Assembly: GCF_014874095.1 (NCBI RefSeq)
Contig: NZ_JADBEB010000001.1
Location: 8,122,001 to 8,186,000 of the forward strand
Direction of reading: 5' to 3'
Length of the DNA stretch: 64,000 nt
Origin: Plantactinospora soyae
GTDB lineage: Bacteria; Actinomycetota; Actinomycetes; Mycobacteriales; Micromonosporaceae
In this document: positions 8,922 through 17,896 of the stretch, one piece after another
Layout of the letters: each line of letters starts with the position of its first letter
Numbering within the stretch: position 1 is the first letter of the stretch
Translations under genes and position numbers: made by a program
Notes under the pieces: model-generated
Database searches by the model: none
The model's input: the letters and a program-made list of their open reading frames with translations, nothing else
What the model was told of the DNA's origin: nothing

Positions 8922-9160
8922 GCCGGCCCCAGATCCGTAGGGCGACATATGCGACTGTGGCGATTTTTCGGACCGGCCGCGAGGTCGTCGGCGCTGATCC
9001 GGTCCGGAATGTCCAGTGTCCGGTGCAGGCTGCCGCAGCGGTGTCTCCGGCACGGCCTCCAGCTACCGCACGATGTTGCGCTGGCCGAGCGTCATCGGCC
9101 CGCGCGCCGTACGCCCACCGCTGAACGTGACCGCGACCGGGGCCTGGCGGGTCGGCCGCA

Positions 9161-9619
9161 CTACGCCGGGTCCTCCGGGACCTCGTCCGGGGCGGCGAAC
9201 CGCGTCACGTAGCGGTGCTGCCACGGCGTCTCGACGGCACCGGCGGCGTAGTGCCGGCGTACGTACGACACCGCCTGGTCGGCGGGAACGCCGTCGAGGA
9301 CGGCGAGACACGCCAGGGCGGTACCGGTCCGTCCCCGGCCACCGCCGCAGGCGACCTCGACCCGGTCGTCCGGCGCCCGCCGCCAGGCCTCCCACAGAAT
9401 CGTCCTGGCCTGCGCCCGGTCATTGGGCAGCCGGAAGTCGGGCCAGCGCAGCCACCTGCTCTCCCACGGTGTCTCCGGAGGTCTCCGGCCGAGCAGGTAG
9501 ACCGCGAACGTCGGCGTCGGTCCGGGCGGAAGCGGTCGACGCAGACCACGGCCCCGGACCAGCCGACCCGACGGAAGGGTGAGCACACCGGCGTCGGTCG
9601 GCGTCCAGGGCTGATTCAC
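9161..9619 (-). CDS. Protein-tyrosine phosphatase-like protein
   Basis: Small cytoplasmic cysteine phosphatase of 152 aa. The CX5R active-site loop is at Cys91-Arg97 (CGGGRGRTG) and a WPD-type loop with candidate general acid Asp61 (WPDF) precedes it. The residue before the catalytic Cys is Ala instead of the usual His, so activity should not be assumed, although the rest of the pocket is kept. GTG start at 9619. It is transcribed divergently from the EACC1/caspase genes across 237 bp, so a link with that system is possible but unproven. Substrate unknown. Confidence 0.75.
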   Translation of the reverse strand: MNQPWTPTDAGVLTLPSGRLVRGRGLRRPLPPGPTPTFAVYLLGRRPPETPWESRWLRWPDFRLPNDRAQARTILWEAWRRAPDDRVEVACGGGRGRTGTALACLAVLDGVPADQAVSYVRRHYAAGAVETPWQHRYVTRFAAPDEVPEDPA

Positions 9620-9856
9620 AGGGTGAGCCTACGCGGACACGATCTCCGGGTCAGGACCGATCGGAACGGTTCTGCGGCGCCGATCGTCGATGCCGGTGTG
9701 GCCGGTCGGCCATTCCCCGGTCCGGCGCGCAATCCCGCAACTTCACCGGCACCTCACCTCGTACGGCAACGTGCCAATCGACACTGTCGATTTTGGGATA
9801 ACGACGGACATAGACACAGAGTCATGACGCTGACGCAGAGCTGTTAGTGTGCAACG

Positions 9857-10243
9857 GTGACCGAGACCGTTGTGGCCCAGATCACCGCCATCGACGACGA
9901 CGACACCGCCACGGAGGAGGCCGCCGGCCTGTTGCTGCGGGAGCTGGGTCAGCTCGACGGCGTCGTGTCGCTGCGGCGCAAGAGGTCGACGGCGGCGGTC
10001 CCGGTCCGCGCCCGGCCCGGCGAGCTGGTCGAACTCGGGACACTGCTCGCCGTGCTGACCGCCCACGGTGAACTGGTCACCAGCGTGCTCACCACCGTGG
10101 GCGACTGGTTGCGGCGGCGTGGACGCGGGCGGGTCGAGGTGACCCTCGGGGAACACCGGCTGGTCCTCGACAGCGCGACCGCCGAGGAGCAGCACCTGCT
10201 GACCATCGCGTTCATCGATCGGGTGTTCCCTCCTGACCGATGA
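9857..10243 (+). CDS. EACC1-like small protein (effector-associated component)
   Basis: Small acidic alpha/beta protein of 128 aa, resembling the effector-associated constant component 1 family described from actinobacterial and cyanobacterial conflict systems. These proteins sit next to caspase, trypsin or TIR effectors and are thought to act as adaptors. Here it precedes a caspase gene with an ATGA overlap, the expected arrangement. GTG start at 9857 has no good ribosome site. A possible -10 (TTAGTGT) lies only a few bases upstream, so a leaderless message is possible. Family assignment rests on size, the GDWLRRRGRGRVEV-type core and context; I cannot run a profile search. Confidence 0.65.
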   Translation: MTETVVAQITAIDDDDTATEEAAGLLLRELGQLDGVVSLRRKRSTAAVPVRARPGELVELGTLLAVLTAHGELVTSVLTTVGDWLRRRGRGRVEVTLGEHRLVLDSATAEEQHLLTIAFIDRVFPPDR

Positions 10244-12870
10244 GACGCGCACTGATCATCGCGAACGAGGTTTACCACGACCAGCGGTTCGCCACCCTTC
10301 CCGGCGCCGTCGCCGACGCGAACTCGCTTGAGGAGGTACTCCGGGACCCGGCGATCGGCGCATTCGACGTGACCGTCCTGCGCGACGCCGACGTCTACGA
10401 CATCGGGGTCGCCATCGCCAACCACTTCAACAGCGGCCATCCGGACGACGTCCTGTTACTCCATATCTCCGCGCACGGGCTCAAGGATGCGCACGGCAAC
10501 CTATTCTTCGCCGCGTCGAATTCCTCCTACGACACCTATCTGCTGAATGCCACCGCGCTCTCGGCGGCCGACATCCGGCAGGAAATGGCCGACAGCCGGG
10601 CGAGACGGATCATCGTCCTGCTCGACTGCTGCTACAGCGGCGCGTTCGTCCCCGGCGAGCGGAGTCGCGGCAGGGACTCCGCCGACCTCACCGAACCGTT
10701 CCGTGGCCGTGGACACGTCGTCATCACCGCGTCCACCGCCGCCCAGCACAGCTACGAGGTGGGCGGGCAGGGAGTCTTCACCCGGGCGGTCGTCGAGGCG
10801 CTCCGGACGGGGCGGGCCGACCGCAACCGCGACGGGATCATCGACACCGACGAGCTGTACCACTACGTGTCCGGGGCGGTCCGCAGGGAGATGCCACGGC
10901 AGAGCCCGACGCTCTCGGCGCACAACGTGGAAGGCGTACTCCAGGTCGCCCGCAGTCCACGGCCGGACTCGGCCGGGCCGGACACCCCGCCGGTGCCGAT
11001 CCAGGGCGACCGGCCGAGGCCGAGTCTGCTCGGACGGCTCCGGCACGCCGCCGGTGCCGTCGGAGCCAGGACCCGCCGACAGTACCGGCGGGCGCTGGCG
11101 GCCCGTCCGGTCTCCCTGCCCCGTCGGGCCGCCATCGCGATCCTCACGACCTGGGCCGTCCTGTTGGGACTCGGCGCACACGCCGACGCCGCCGGCACCT
11201 GGTTCCCCGGCTGCGTCCACCCCCCGGAGATCCGGGTGGCCACGTCGGCCGCCGGATACCTGGCGTACCGGGAGGTCGCCGACGCCTACGAGCAGTGGAC
11301 GGCCGGGCGTAACGGCGGCTGCTCGGCCGCCCGGCTGTACCTCTACCCGGCCTCCGCGGACCAGGTACGCGAGGGCATCCGGGCCGGCTGGCCGTCCTCC
11401 GGCGTGCCTAGCCAGCGGTACCTGCGGGAGGTCGGGCCGCATCCGGACCTCTGGCTGCCCGAATCACACAGCGACCTGGACCGGTTGACCGCGCAGGGCG
11501 CGGCCCCGCCGATCAGGCGGGTGGACCGGATCGCCTCGACGCCGCTGGTCCTCGGCGTTCCGGCCGACCGGGTGCACGCCGGCCAGGACGCCGGGCAGCG
11601 CACCATGACGCTGAGCTGGCACGAACTGTTCGCCAAGGCCACCGCGGCGACCGCGGCCGACTGGGGGGTGGTCCGGGCGGACCCGACGACGTCGACGGTG
11701 GCCCGGCTCGCCAGCGTCGCGCTGTACCGAACCGACGAGACCGACCTTCTTCCGGCGTACGAGGCCCGGGAACAGATCGAGCGGCCGTTGGACGAGGCCC
11801 TCGACACCGGCGCCTTCCCGATCGGCGACGACGCCGCCCTGCTCTGCCGGTACCGCATCCTCGGCGCGACCCCGCAGCAGGTCCAGCCGCCCGCGGTGGT
11901 CCTCACCGAACAGGCGCTGATCCGCCTCAACCAGGGGCGCCCCCTCGGCGGCAACTGCGGAACCAACCAGCCACCGTCCACCGGGAACCGGTTGCAGGCC
12001 TTCTATCCGGACGACTCACCGGTGGTCGTCCAGCCAGTCGTCCAACTGCGGTGGCGGGACCAGGTACAGGGGCTGGCGGTCCGGACCGCCGCAACCGACT
12101 TCGCCCGCTGGCTCACCACCGAGGCTGACGGCAAGCGGGCGCTGCTCCAGGTCGGCCTGCGGCCGTACGGCTACGACGTCGGCGCGCCCATCGACACCTC
12201 GAACGGGGTACTGCGGGAGTGGCCGTTCGGACTGCCTCGGCAGATCAGCGAGCCGCCGGTCGCCGAACAGGACCGCGCCCTGGTGCGGTACGCCGAGGCG
12301 AACCGGCCCGGTCGGGTACTCGTCGCACTGGACGCCTCCGGGTCGATGCGCAGCTCCACCCAGGACCAGCGCCGGAGCCGCTTCGAGGTGGCGTTGGCGG
12401 GAGTGGGACAGTCGCTGGACCGGATGGGTGCGCGCGACGAGTTCGGGCTGCTGACCTTCTCCACCGCCGCCGCCAACTCGCGACTACTGGTGCCCATCGG
12501 TCGGCCCACCGCCGCGCAGGCCCGGGCCGTACGCGCCGCCGCGGAGCAGATCCGGCCGGCCGGCGACACCCCGCTGTACCGGGCCGTCCTGCACGGGCGG
12601 GACCTGCTGCGGGGCGGCGACGACGAGACGTTGCGGGCCCTCGTGGTACTCACCGACGGCCGGGACACCAGCACGCAGGCGGTACCGACGGCGGCGCAGC
12701 TGCGCGGCGTCCGGGTCTACTTCCTCGCCGTCGGCGACGTCTCGTGCGCCGGTTCGGTGCTGGACCGGCTCGCCGATGGCACCGGCGGCGGTTGCTTCGA
12801 CACCGGTCCCGACACGATCGACACTGTCCTGGGCCGGTTGTTCGAGGGGCTCTGGAAGGGAACGGCCTGA
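10240..12870 (+). CDS. Caspase-like protease fused to membrane segment, solute-binding-like domain and vWA domain
   Basis: An 876-aa multidomain protein. Residues 1-235 form a caspase/metacaspase (C14) domain with dyad His79 (HISAHG) and Cys131 (LLDCCYSG). A canonical EF-hand loop lies at 194-205 (DRNRDGIIDTDE). A single transmembrane helix at about 297-318 would place residues 320-876 outside. That part holds a periplasmic-binding-protein-like region (about 330-640) and a C-terminal vWA domain with an intact MIDAS (DASGSM, Asp698). It overlaps both neighbours (ATGA upstream, TGATG downstream), so the three genes are one coupled unit. I infer an outside sensor controlling an inside protease. 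The trigger and substrate are unknown. Confidence 0.85.
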   Translation: MRRALIIANEVYHDQRFATLPGAVADANSLEEVLRDPAIGAFDVTVLRDADVYDIGVAIANHFNSGHPDDVLLLHISAHGLKDAHGNLFFAASNSSYDTYLLNATALSAADIRQEMADSRARRIIVLLDCCYSGAFVPGERSRGRDSADLTEPFRGRGHVVITASTAAQHSYEVGGQGVFTRAVVEALRTGRADRNRDGIIDTDELYHYVSGAVRREMPRQSPTLSAHNVEGVLQVARSPRPDSAGPDTPPVPIQGDRPRPSLLGRLRHAAGAVGARTRRQYRRALAARPVSLPRRAAIAILTTWAVLLGLGAHADAAGTWFPGCVHPPEIRVATSAAGYLAYREVADAYEQWTAGRNGGCSAARLYLYPASADQVREGIRAGWPSSGVPSQRYLREVGPHPDLWLPESHSDLDRLTAQGAAPPIRRVDRIASTPLVLGVPADRVHAGQDAGQRTMTLSWHELFAKATAATAADWGVVRADPTTSTVARLASVALYRTDETDLLPAYEAREQIERPLDEALDTGAFPIGDDAALLCRYRILGATPQQVQPPAVVLTEQALIRLNQGRPLGGNCGTNQPPSTGNRLQAFYPDDSPVVVQPVVQLRWRDQVQGLAVRTAATDFARWLTTEADGKRALLQVGLRPYGYDVGAPIDTSNGVLREWPFGLPRQISEPPVAEQDRALVRYAEANRPGRVLVALDASGSMRSSTQDQRRSRFEVALAGVGQSLDRMGARDEFGLLTFSTAAANSRLLVPIGRPTAAQARAVRAAAEQIRPAGDTPLYRAVLHGRDLLRGGDDETLRALVVLTDGRDTSTQAVPTAAQLRGVRVYFLAVGDVSCAGSVLDRLADGTGGGCFDTGPDTIDTVLGRLFEGLWKGTA

Positions 12871-14270
12871 TGCCAACGACCGGATCGCCGACGCCGACCG
12901 GACCGCCGACTTCTCCGGGCGGCGACCCGGAGCAACCCCGCCGGAACACCGGCCGACGGCGCTGGTGGCGGGCATTCGCGCTGGGCAACCTGAGCGGGTT
13001 GCTGGTCGCGGCCCTCGTCGTCACCCCGATCCTGCTGTTGCGGGGCCCCGAGGAGCTGGAGCCGGGCGAGCTGGTCATCCTCAGTGGTGGCGACGACGGC
13101 GTGGGCGGGCAACGCAACGCGCTGATCGAACTCTGGAACGCCTCGCACCCTCGCAACCCGGCCCGGATCATCGAGCTGCCCGAGGCGTCGGACGGTCAGC
13201 ACGCCCAGATGGTGAACTGGGCGCAGACCAATCCGGAGATCGACGTCTTCAACCTCGACGTGACCTGGACCGCCGAGTTCGCCAGCACCGACCGGCTGCG
13301 GCCGATCGTCGAGTCGCGCCTGCTCGACAAGCCCGACGAGGTCTTCCTGAAGAACCCGCTGAGCACCTGCCGGTACGACGGCAAGCTCTGGGCGATGCCG
13401 TTCAACACCGACGCCGGGCTGCTCTTCTACCGCAGGGAACCGGGGCTCCGACCGCCGTTCGACTGGTCGGCGATCACGAGCGCGTCCGGCCGGGCACTCG
13501 CGGCGCGGCCACCGGGCTCGCCGCTGGAGGCCGGATACACCAGCCAGCTCGACAGCTACGAGGGGCTCACCGTCAACGCGCTGGAGGCGCTCTGGGCGGC
13601 CGGCGGTGAGCTGCACGTCGACCGGGACGGCCAGGTGTCGGTCGACCGGGATCGGTGGACCGGGGCGTTGCGGCCACTGACCCCGGGGGCGGCGTCGTCC
13701 GTCGTCCTGCCGGACGCGCTGAACCAGGACGAGAACCGGAGCCGGGAGGCGTTCCGGGCCGGCAAGGTGATGTTCATGCGGAACTGGCCGGTGGCGTACC
13801 GGAGCCTGTCCGGCACCGACGCGACGCCGGCACCGGCCGGCGCACCGCCGCCCCCGGCGTCGTTCCAGTTCGACGTCACGGCTCTTCCCGGGCCGAGCGT
13901 GCTCGGTGGGCAGAACCTGGCGATCGCCAAGCAGACCGGGCAGCCACGGGCGGCTCAGGCGCTCATCGCGTTCCTGACCGGCGAGCAGAGCCAGCGGATC
14001 CTCTTCCAGCGGGGCGGGTTCGCCGCCACCCGGACGGTCGTCTACGCCGACGAGGCGATCAACCAGCAGTACCCGTACGTCAAGCTGCTGCTCGACGCGG
14101 TCAACGGGGCCCGGCTGCGCCCGGTCTCGCCGTACTACGTGAACTTCAGCCTTGTCCTGCGCGGTCATGTCCGGGCCGTGCTGGACGGCGGCGACCTGCC
14201 GGCGGACCTCGACGAACGCCTGACCCAGGCATTGCGGGGTCTCACCCCGCCCCCGCCTCCCGACGACTAG
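12870..14270 (+). CDS. Membrane-anchored extracellular solute-binding-like protein
   Basis: A 466-aa protein with a Pro-rich cytoplasmic N-terminus, one transmembrane anchor (about 31-57) and an outside domain resembling ABC family-1 solute-binding proteins (LVILSGGDDGVGGQRNALIE start, NTDAGLLFYRR, AFRAGKVMFMRNWP, QALIAFLTGE). It is not a lipoprotein and no ABC permease or ATPase lies nearby, so transport is unlikely. It starts at the last base of the caspase stop codon, with GGAAGGGA as ribosome site. The caspase protein carries its own solute-binding-like region, so the two may form a paired ligand sensor. Role inferred from context. Confidence 0.75.
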   Translation: MPTTGSPTPTGPPTSPGGDPEQPRRNTGRRRWWRAFALGNLSGLLVAALVVTPILLLRGPEELEPGELVILSGGDDGVGGQRNALIELWNASHPRNPARIIELPEASDGQHAQMVNWAQTNPEIDVFNLDVTWTAEFASTDRLRPIVESRLLDKPDEVFLKNPLSTCRYDGKLWAMPFNTDAGLLFYRREPGLRPPFDWSAITSASGRALAARPPGSPLEAGYTSQLDSYEGLTVNALEALWAAGGELHVDRDGQVSVDRDRWTGALRPLTPGAASSVVLPDALNQDENRSREAFRAGKVMFMRNWPVAYRSLSGTDATPAPAGAPPPPASFQFDVTALPGPSVLGGQNLAIAKQTGQPRAAQALIAFLTGEQSQRILFQRGGFAATRTVVYADEAINQQYPYVKLLLDAVNGARLRPVSPYYVNFSLVLRGHVRAVLDGGDLPADLDERLTQALRGLTPPPPPDD

Positions 14271-14437
14271 TCGGAGCTCGACCCACTCCCCTTCCGAGTC
14301 AAGGGTTTCAGTCGGTCTCAGTCGGCTCCACGACACCACGCGATCTTCCTGCATCCCGCCGCAACCGGGACCCGGGGACGCACGTGTTAGCGAGGACGGG
14401 CGGACGACGGAGCCCGACAACCACGCGAGGGGGAGCA

Positions 14438-15181
14438 ATGCGCAGGATCGGGCTCGGAATTGATGGACCCATTCGGCTGGCAGTCTCGGCGGTCGCCGTG
14501 GCCGGCGCGGTGGTGCTGGGACTGACCGGCTGCGGTGCCGACCCGGCACCGGCCGGTGCACCGGCGACGGGGGTACCGACGGTGACGCCGTCCGCGGACA
14601 CCGCGACCGGCGACCCGAGCGCGGAGCCGACGAGCGAGACGTCGAGCGCGCCGCCCCGCGGGGACGGCGGTGAGGCGACGAGCGTGCCGAGGCCGCCGGC
14701 ACCGGTCCGGACGACGGGTGCCCCGAAGCCACCGGCGTCGTACGACCCCGCGAAGGACATCACCGACCTGGTGGCGCAGACCGACGGCCTGCGGCTCAAC
14801 CGGCCGGTCAGCGGGATCCGACAGGGCGAGCTGGTGGTGACCATCCGGAACAAGGGACCGGAACCGGTGTGGGGCCTGACCTTCGTCGTCGAGATGCCGG
14901 CGAGCATGACGGCGAGCGGCGGCGACTGGACGGGCTGTTCTCCGCTCCGGGTGAGTCGGGCCGGCTTCCCGGCCGGGTCGAAGTGCGAAAAGGGCTACCT
15001 GGCGCCGGGACAGTCCCGGGTGTACCGGCTGGGTGTGAAGTCACCGGCCGCGAAGGATGGCGCGGACAGCCCGGAGGCCCGCTCGCTGGTCGATGTCTGG
15101 TCCGCCGGGCAGAAGGGCGAGACGTACCGTGACCTCGGGCCGGACGACAACCGCCGCATCTTCAGCGTGTACCGCGCCTGA
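14438..15181 (+). CDS. Secreted lipoprotein of unknown function
   Basis: A 247-aa lipoprotein. It has a basic N-terminus, hydrophobic core and lipobox LGLTGC with the acylated Cys at residue 32. A Thr/Ser/Pro/Glu-rich linker follows (about 33-110), then a compact C-terminal domain (about 115-247) with two cysteines (WTGCSPL, KCEKG) and an immunoglobulin-like strand pattern (ELVVTIRNKGPEPVWGLTF), reminiscent of DUF11/CARDB-type surface domains. ATG at 14438 with GAGGGGGAG upstream. It follows the caspase/solute-binding genes on the same strand after 167 bp, so it could belong to the same surface system, but this is not shown. Confidence 0.7.
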   Translation: MRRIGLGIDGPIRLAVSAVAVAGAVVLGLTGCGADPAPAGAPATGVPTVTPSADTATGDPSAEPTSETSSAPPRGDGGEATSVPRPPAPVRTTGAPKPPASYDPAKDITDLVAQTDGLRLNRPVSGIRQGELVVTIRNKGPEPVWGLTFVVEMPASMTASGGDWTGCSPLRVSRAGFPAGSKCEKGYLAPGQSRVYRLGVKSPAAKDGADSPEARSLVDVWSAGQKGETYRDLGPDDNRRIFSVYRA

Positions 15182-15380
15182 CACCGCCGGTCCGGCGGCG
15201 CAGATGGATCCGCCGGAAGCTCGCCGCCGCCCGCCACGCCACCCGTGGCGGGCGGCGGCATCCACCGGGGTACGGCCCCGCCTGCCGTGCGCGTGTGCAC
15301 CCTCCGGTACGTCGACGCCGAGTGGTGCGATGCTTGCCGGAAGGCGGTAGCCGGGCGGCGGAGTGAAAGAGGGGGCCACG

Positions 15381-16349
15381 GTGTTCCTGCGGCAGTTGGA
15401 ATATCTCACCGCGCTGGCCCGGGAGGAGCACTTCGGCCGGGCCGCGGCGGCCTGTTGGGTCAGTCAACCCACGCTCTCGGACGGGATCCGCAAACTCGAG
15501 GCGGAGTTCGGGGTCTCCGTGGTGCGCCGTGGTCACCGCTTCGAGGGCTTCACCCCGGAGGGTGAACGACTGCTCGCCTGGGCCCGACGGCTGCTCGCCG
15601 ACCGGGACCAGTTGGTGGCCGAGTTCGGCCGGACCAGCCACCAGGGCCTGACCGGACGGTTGCGGCTCGGCGCGGTACCCGCCTCGCTGCCACCCCTGTC
15701 GCTGCTCACCGTCCCGTTCTGCGAACTCCATCCGGGTACCAGGCTCACCGTGCTGTCGCTCACCTCGGCCGAGATCCAGCGGCGCCTGATCGACTTCGAA
15801 CTGGACGCCGGGCTGACCTATCTCACCGGCGAGCCGATGCCCGGTTTCCGGACCATGCCGCTGTACGACGAGCGCTACGTCCTGCTGACCAGGTACGACG
15901 GTGAGTTCGCCGACCGTACCGAGGTGGGCTGGGCGGAGGTGGCCGAGCTTCCGCTGTGTCTGCTCACCCCCGACATGCAGCACCGGCGAATTCTCGACGA
16001 CCTGTTCCGCCGGGCGGGGGTGACGGTCAGTCCACGGATGGAGACGAACTCGGTCTCCACGCTCTGCTCGCACGTCCAGGGCGGGAGGTGGGCCAGCGTC
16101 ATCTCGCAGGCCTGGCTGGGGCTGCTGGGGGTGCCACCGGGTACCCGGGTACTGCCGCTCGTCGAGCCGACCGCGACCAGCACGGTCGGCCTGGTGGTGC
16201 TGGACAGCGATCCGCAGCCGCTGATGACCAGTGCGCTCATCCACGTGGTGGAGAGTCTCGACCTGCAACGCGGGATCGACGACCTGGTACCGCTCGGGGC
16301 GTTCGCCCCGCCGGGCCCACGACCGGAGCCACCGGCCCAGCGACGATAG
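15381..16349 (+). CDS. LysR-family transcriptional regulator
   Basis: DNA-binding regulator, about 322 aa from GTG 15381 (GAGGGGG six bases upstream), which gives the standard LysR opening FLRQLEYLTAL. GTG at 15363 in the same frame is also possible. The winged helix-turn-helix covers residues 1-60 (AACWVSQPTLSDGIRKLE) and the effector-binding domain follows from about 90. It stands at the left border of the oxalate/formate island, upstream of the PanE-like gene, and is a candidate activator of oxalate or formate genes. LysR regulators of formate dehydrogenase and CO2 metabolism are known, but no effector can be assigned from sequence. Confidence 0.85.
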   Translation: MFLRQLEYLTALAREEHFGRAAAACWVSQPTLSDGIRKLEAEFGVSVVRRGHRFEGFTPEGERLLAWARRLLADRDQLVAEFGRTSHQGLTGRLRLGAVPASLPPLSLLTVPFCELHPGTRLTVLSLTSAEIQRRLIDFELDAGLTYLTGEPMPGFRTMPLYDERYVLLTRYDGEFADRTEVGWAEVAELPLCLLTPDMQHRRILDDLFRRAGVTVSPRMETNSVSTLCSHVQGGRWASVISQAWLGLLGVPPGTRVLPLVEPTATSTVGLVVLDSDPQPLMTSALIHVVESLDLQRGIDDLVPLGAFAPPGPRPEPPAQRR

Positions 16350-16430
16350 GCCACCCCGATCGGTCCTTCGGGGATTGCTCATTGTCGCGAACGTACGGCT
16401 GGATCAGGCTGGAAACGAGATCTGCCGCGG

Positions 16431-16471
16431 CGAGAGGGCCCGTACCGGGGACGGCCGGTGCGGGCCCCTCG
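16431..16471 (+). terminator. Putative terminator hairpin after lysR gene
   Basis: Left arm CGAGAGGGCCCGTACC (16431-16446) pairs with GGTGCGGGCCCCTCG (16457-16471) through about 14 bp with small bulges and a 10-nt loop. It has no T-tract, as is usual in high-GC actinobacteria. It lies 80 bp past the LysR stop, in the 309-bp gap before the PanE-like gene. Confidence 0.6.
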
Positions 16472-16604
16472 CCATGCCGGCGGAACGTCTTCGCCGGGCT
16501 GGGCGTGCGGGGCGCCGGCAGTTTGTCGTGGGCCCGGGACCTGTGGTGGTGGGCGCGACGACAAGAGCTGACAGCTCACAGGCTTGTCAGCTCTCAAGCC
16601 GTAT

Positions 16605-16619
16605 TGCATACTGTACTCC
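16605..16619 (+). promoter_or_regulatory. Putative GntR operator, PanE-like gene
   Basis: TGCATACTGTACTCC matches TGYATACNGTATRCA at 11 of 14 informative positions; the left half is perfect. It lies 40 bp before the GTG of the PanE-like reductase, a position suited to blocking the promoter. Confidence 0.5.
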
Positions 16620-16658
16620 CCATAACGCATACACATTAGTGCGAGAAGGGAGCAGCCC

Positions 16659-17663
16659 GTGCGAGTTGCAGTGCTCGGAGCCGGCGCCATCGGCGCTTAT
16701 GTCGGCGCTTCGTTGTGCCGGGCCGGGGTCGACGTCCATCTGATCGCCCGTGGGGCGCACCTGGCCGCACTGAGGGCACACGGGGTACGGGTAGTCAGCC
16801 CCCGCGGCGATTTCGCCGCACATCCACACGCCACCGACGATCCGACGGAGGTCGGGCCGGTGGACTACGTGTTCCTCGGCCTCAAGGCACACTCCTACGC
16901 CTCGGCGGGGCAGTTGCTCGGTCCACTGCTCGGCCCCGAGACCGCCCTCGTGGCGGGGCAGAACGGCATCCCGTGGTGGTACTTCCACAAGCTCCCGGGG
17001 CCGTACCAGGACCACCGGATCGAGGCGGTGGACCCGAACGGCGAAACCTCCGCGGTGATGGCGCCGGAACGGGCGATCGGCTGCGTGGTGTACCCCGCCA
17101 CGGTCATCGAGTCACCGGGGGTGATCCGGCACCTGGAGGGAACCCGGTTCTCCATCGGCGAGCCGGACGGCACGGTGTCGCAACGGTGCCTGGCGTTCAG
17201 CGAGGCGATGATCGCCGGTGGCCTGAAGTGTCCGGTCGAGCCGCGACTGCGGGACGACATCTGGATCAAGTTGATGGGGAACGTCTCGTTGAACCCGATC
17301 AGCGCACTCACCCGGGCCACCATGGTGGAGATCTGCGAGAGCGCCGGCACCCGACGGGTGGTCGAGCAGATGATGGAGGAGACGCTCGACATCGCGACCC
17401 GGGTCGGCAGTACCCCGGAGATCTCCATCGGAAAGCGGATCGACGGCGCCCAGCGGGTCGGCCACCACAAGACCTCGATGTTGCAGGACCTCGAGGCGGG
17501 CAAGGAGATGGAACTCGACGCCGTCGTGGCGGCCGTGGTGGAGATGGCCGACATCACCGGGGCGCCGGCCCCGACGTTGCGTACCGTCTACGCCGCGACC
17601 GACCTGCTGGCCAGGACCATGGCCCGGCGGGTGGCCCCGACGCCCGTGCCGGGCCAGGCCTGA
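16659..17663 (+). CDS. Ketopantoate reductase-like protein; candidate oxalyl-CoA reductase (PanE2-like)
   Basis: A 334-aa NAD(P)H-dependent reductase of the ApbA/PanE fold. The Rossmann motif is at the N-terminus (VLGAGAIGAYVG). The C-terminal helical domain carries the catalytic-Lys region (DIWIKLMGNVSLNPISALT) and HKTSMLQDLEAGKEMELD. True PanE acts in pantothenate synthesis. In Methylobacterium extorquens a PanE-like protein, PanE2, reduces oxalyl-CoA to glyoxylate. The position just before gcl and inside an oxalate island makes that the better guess here: it would join Frc to the glyoxylate branch. GTG at 16659 with GAAGGGA upstream. A regulon operator precedes it. Substrate is inference. 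Confidence 0.75.
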   Translation: MRVAVLGAGAIGAYVGASLCRAGVDVHLIARGAHLAALRAHGVRVVSPRGDFAAHPHATDDPTEVGPVDYVFLGLKAHSYASAGQLLGPLLGPETALVAGQNGIPWWYFHKLPGPYQDHRIEAVDPNGETSAVMAPERAIGCVVYPATVIESPGVIRHLEGTRFSIGEPDGTVSQRCLAFSEAMIAGGLKCPVEPRLRDDIWIKLMGNVSLNPISALTRATMVEICESAGTRRVVEQMMEETLDIATRVGSTPEISIGKRIDGAQRVGHHKTSMLQDLEAGKEMELDAVVAAVVEMADITGAPAPTLRTVYAATDLLARTMARRVAPTPVPGQA

Positions 17664-17740
17664 CTCCGCGGCGTGGTCGGGGCCGTCGACGGCGACCCCC
17701 GAACACCGATGGTGATCCCATCTCGACTGGACGCGGTGAT

Positions 17741-17755
17741 TGTATACAGTATGCG
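17741..17755 (+). promoter_or_regulatory. Putative GntR operator, gcl operon
   Basis: TGTATACAGTATGCG matches the palindrome at 13 of 14 informative positions, among the best sites in the window. It lies 155 bp before the 41-aa ORF that precedes gcl. Confidence 0.65.
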
Positions 17756-17896
17756 CACTGCTGGCTGGTCCAGGCCGCCGGCACCGGATCCGGTGCCGGT
17801 CGGCCGTCGACCTCCCGCCGGCGCCCGGACACCCACTCCCCCGTCCCGGCCGGCGAGCCGCCCATCCGCAGGACATCCGACGCCCTGGAGGCTCCA

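Noticed and set aside
12870-14270. Annotation as part of a sugar ABC importer
   Set aside because: No permease or ATPase is nearby, it is anchored by a transmembrane helix rather than a lipobox, and it is coupled to a caspase gene.
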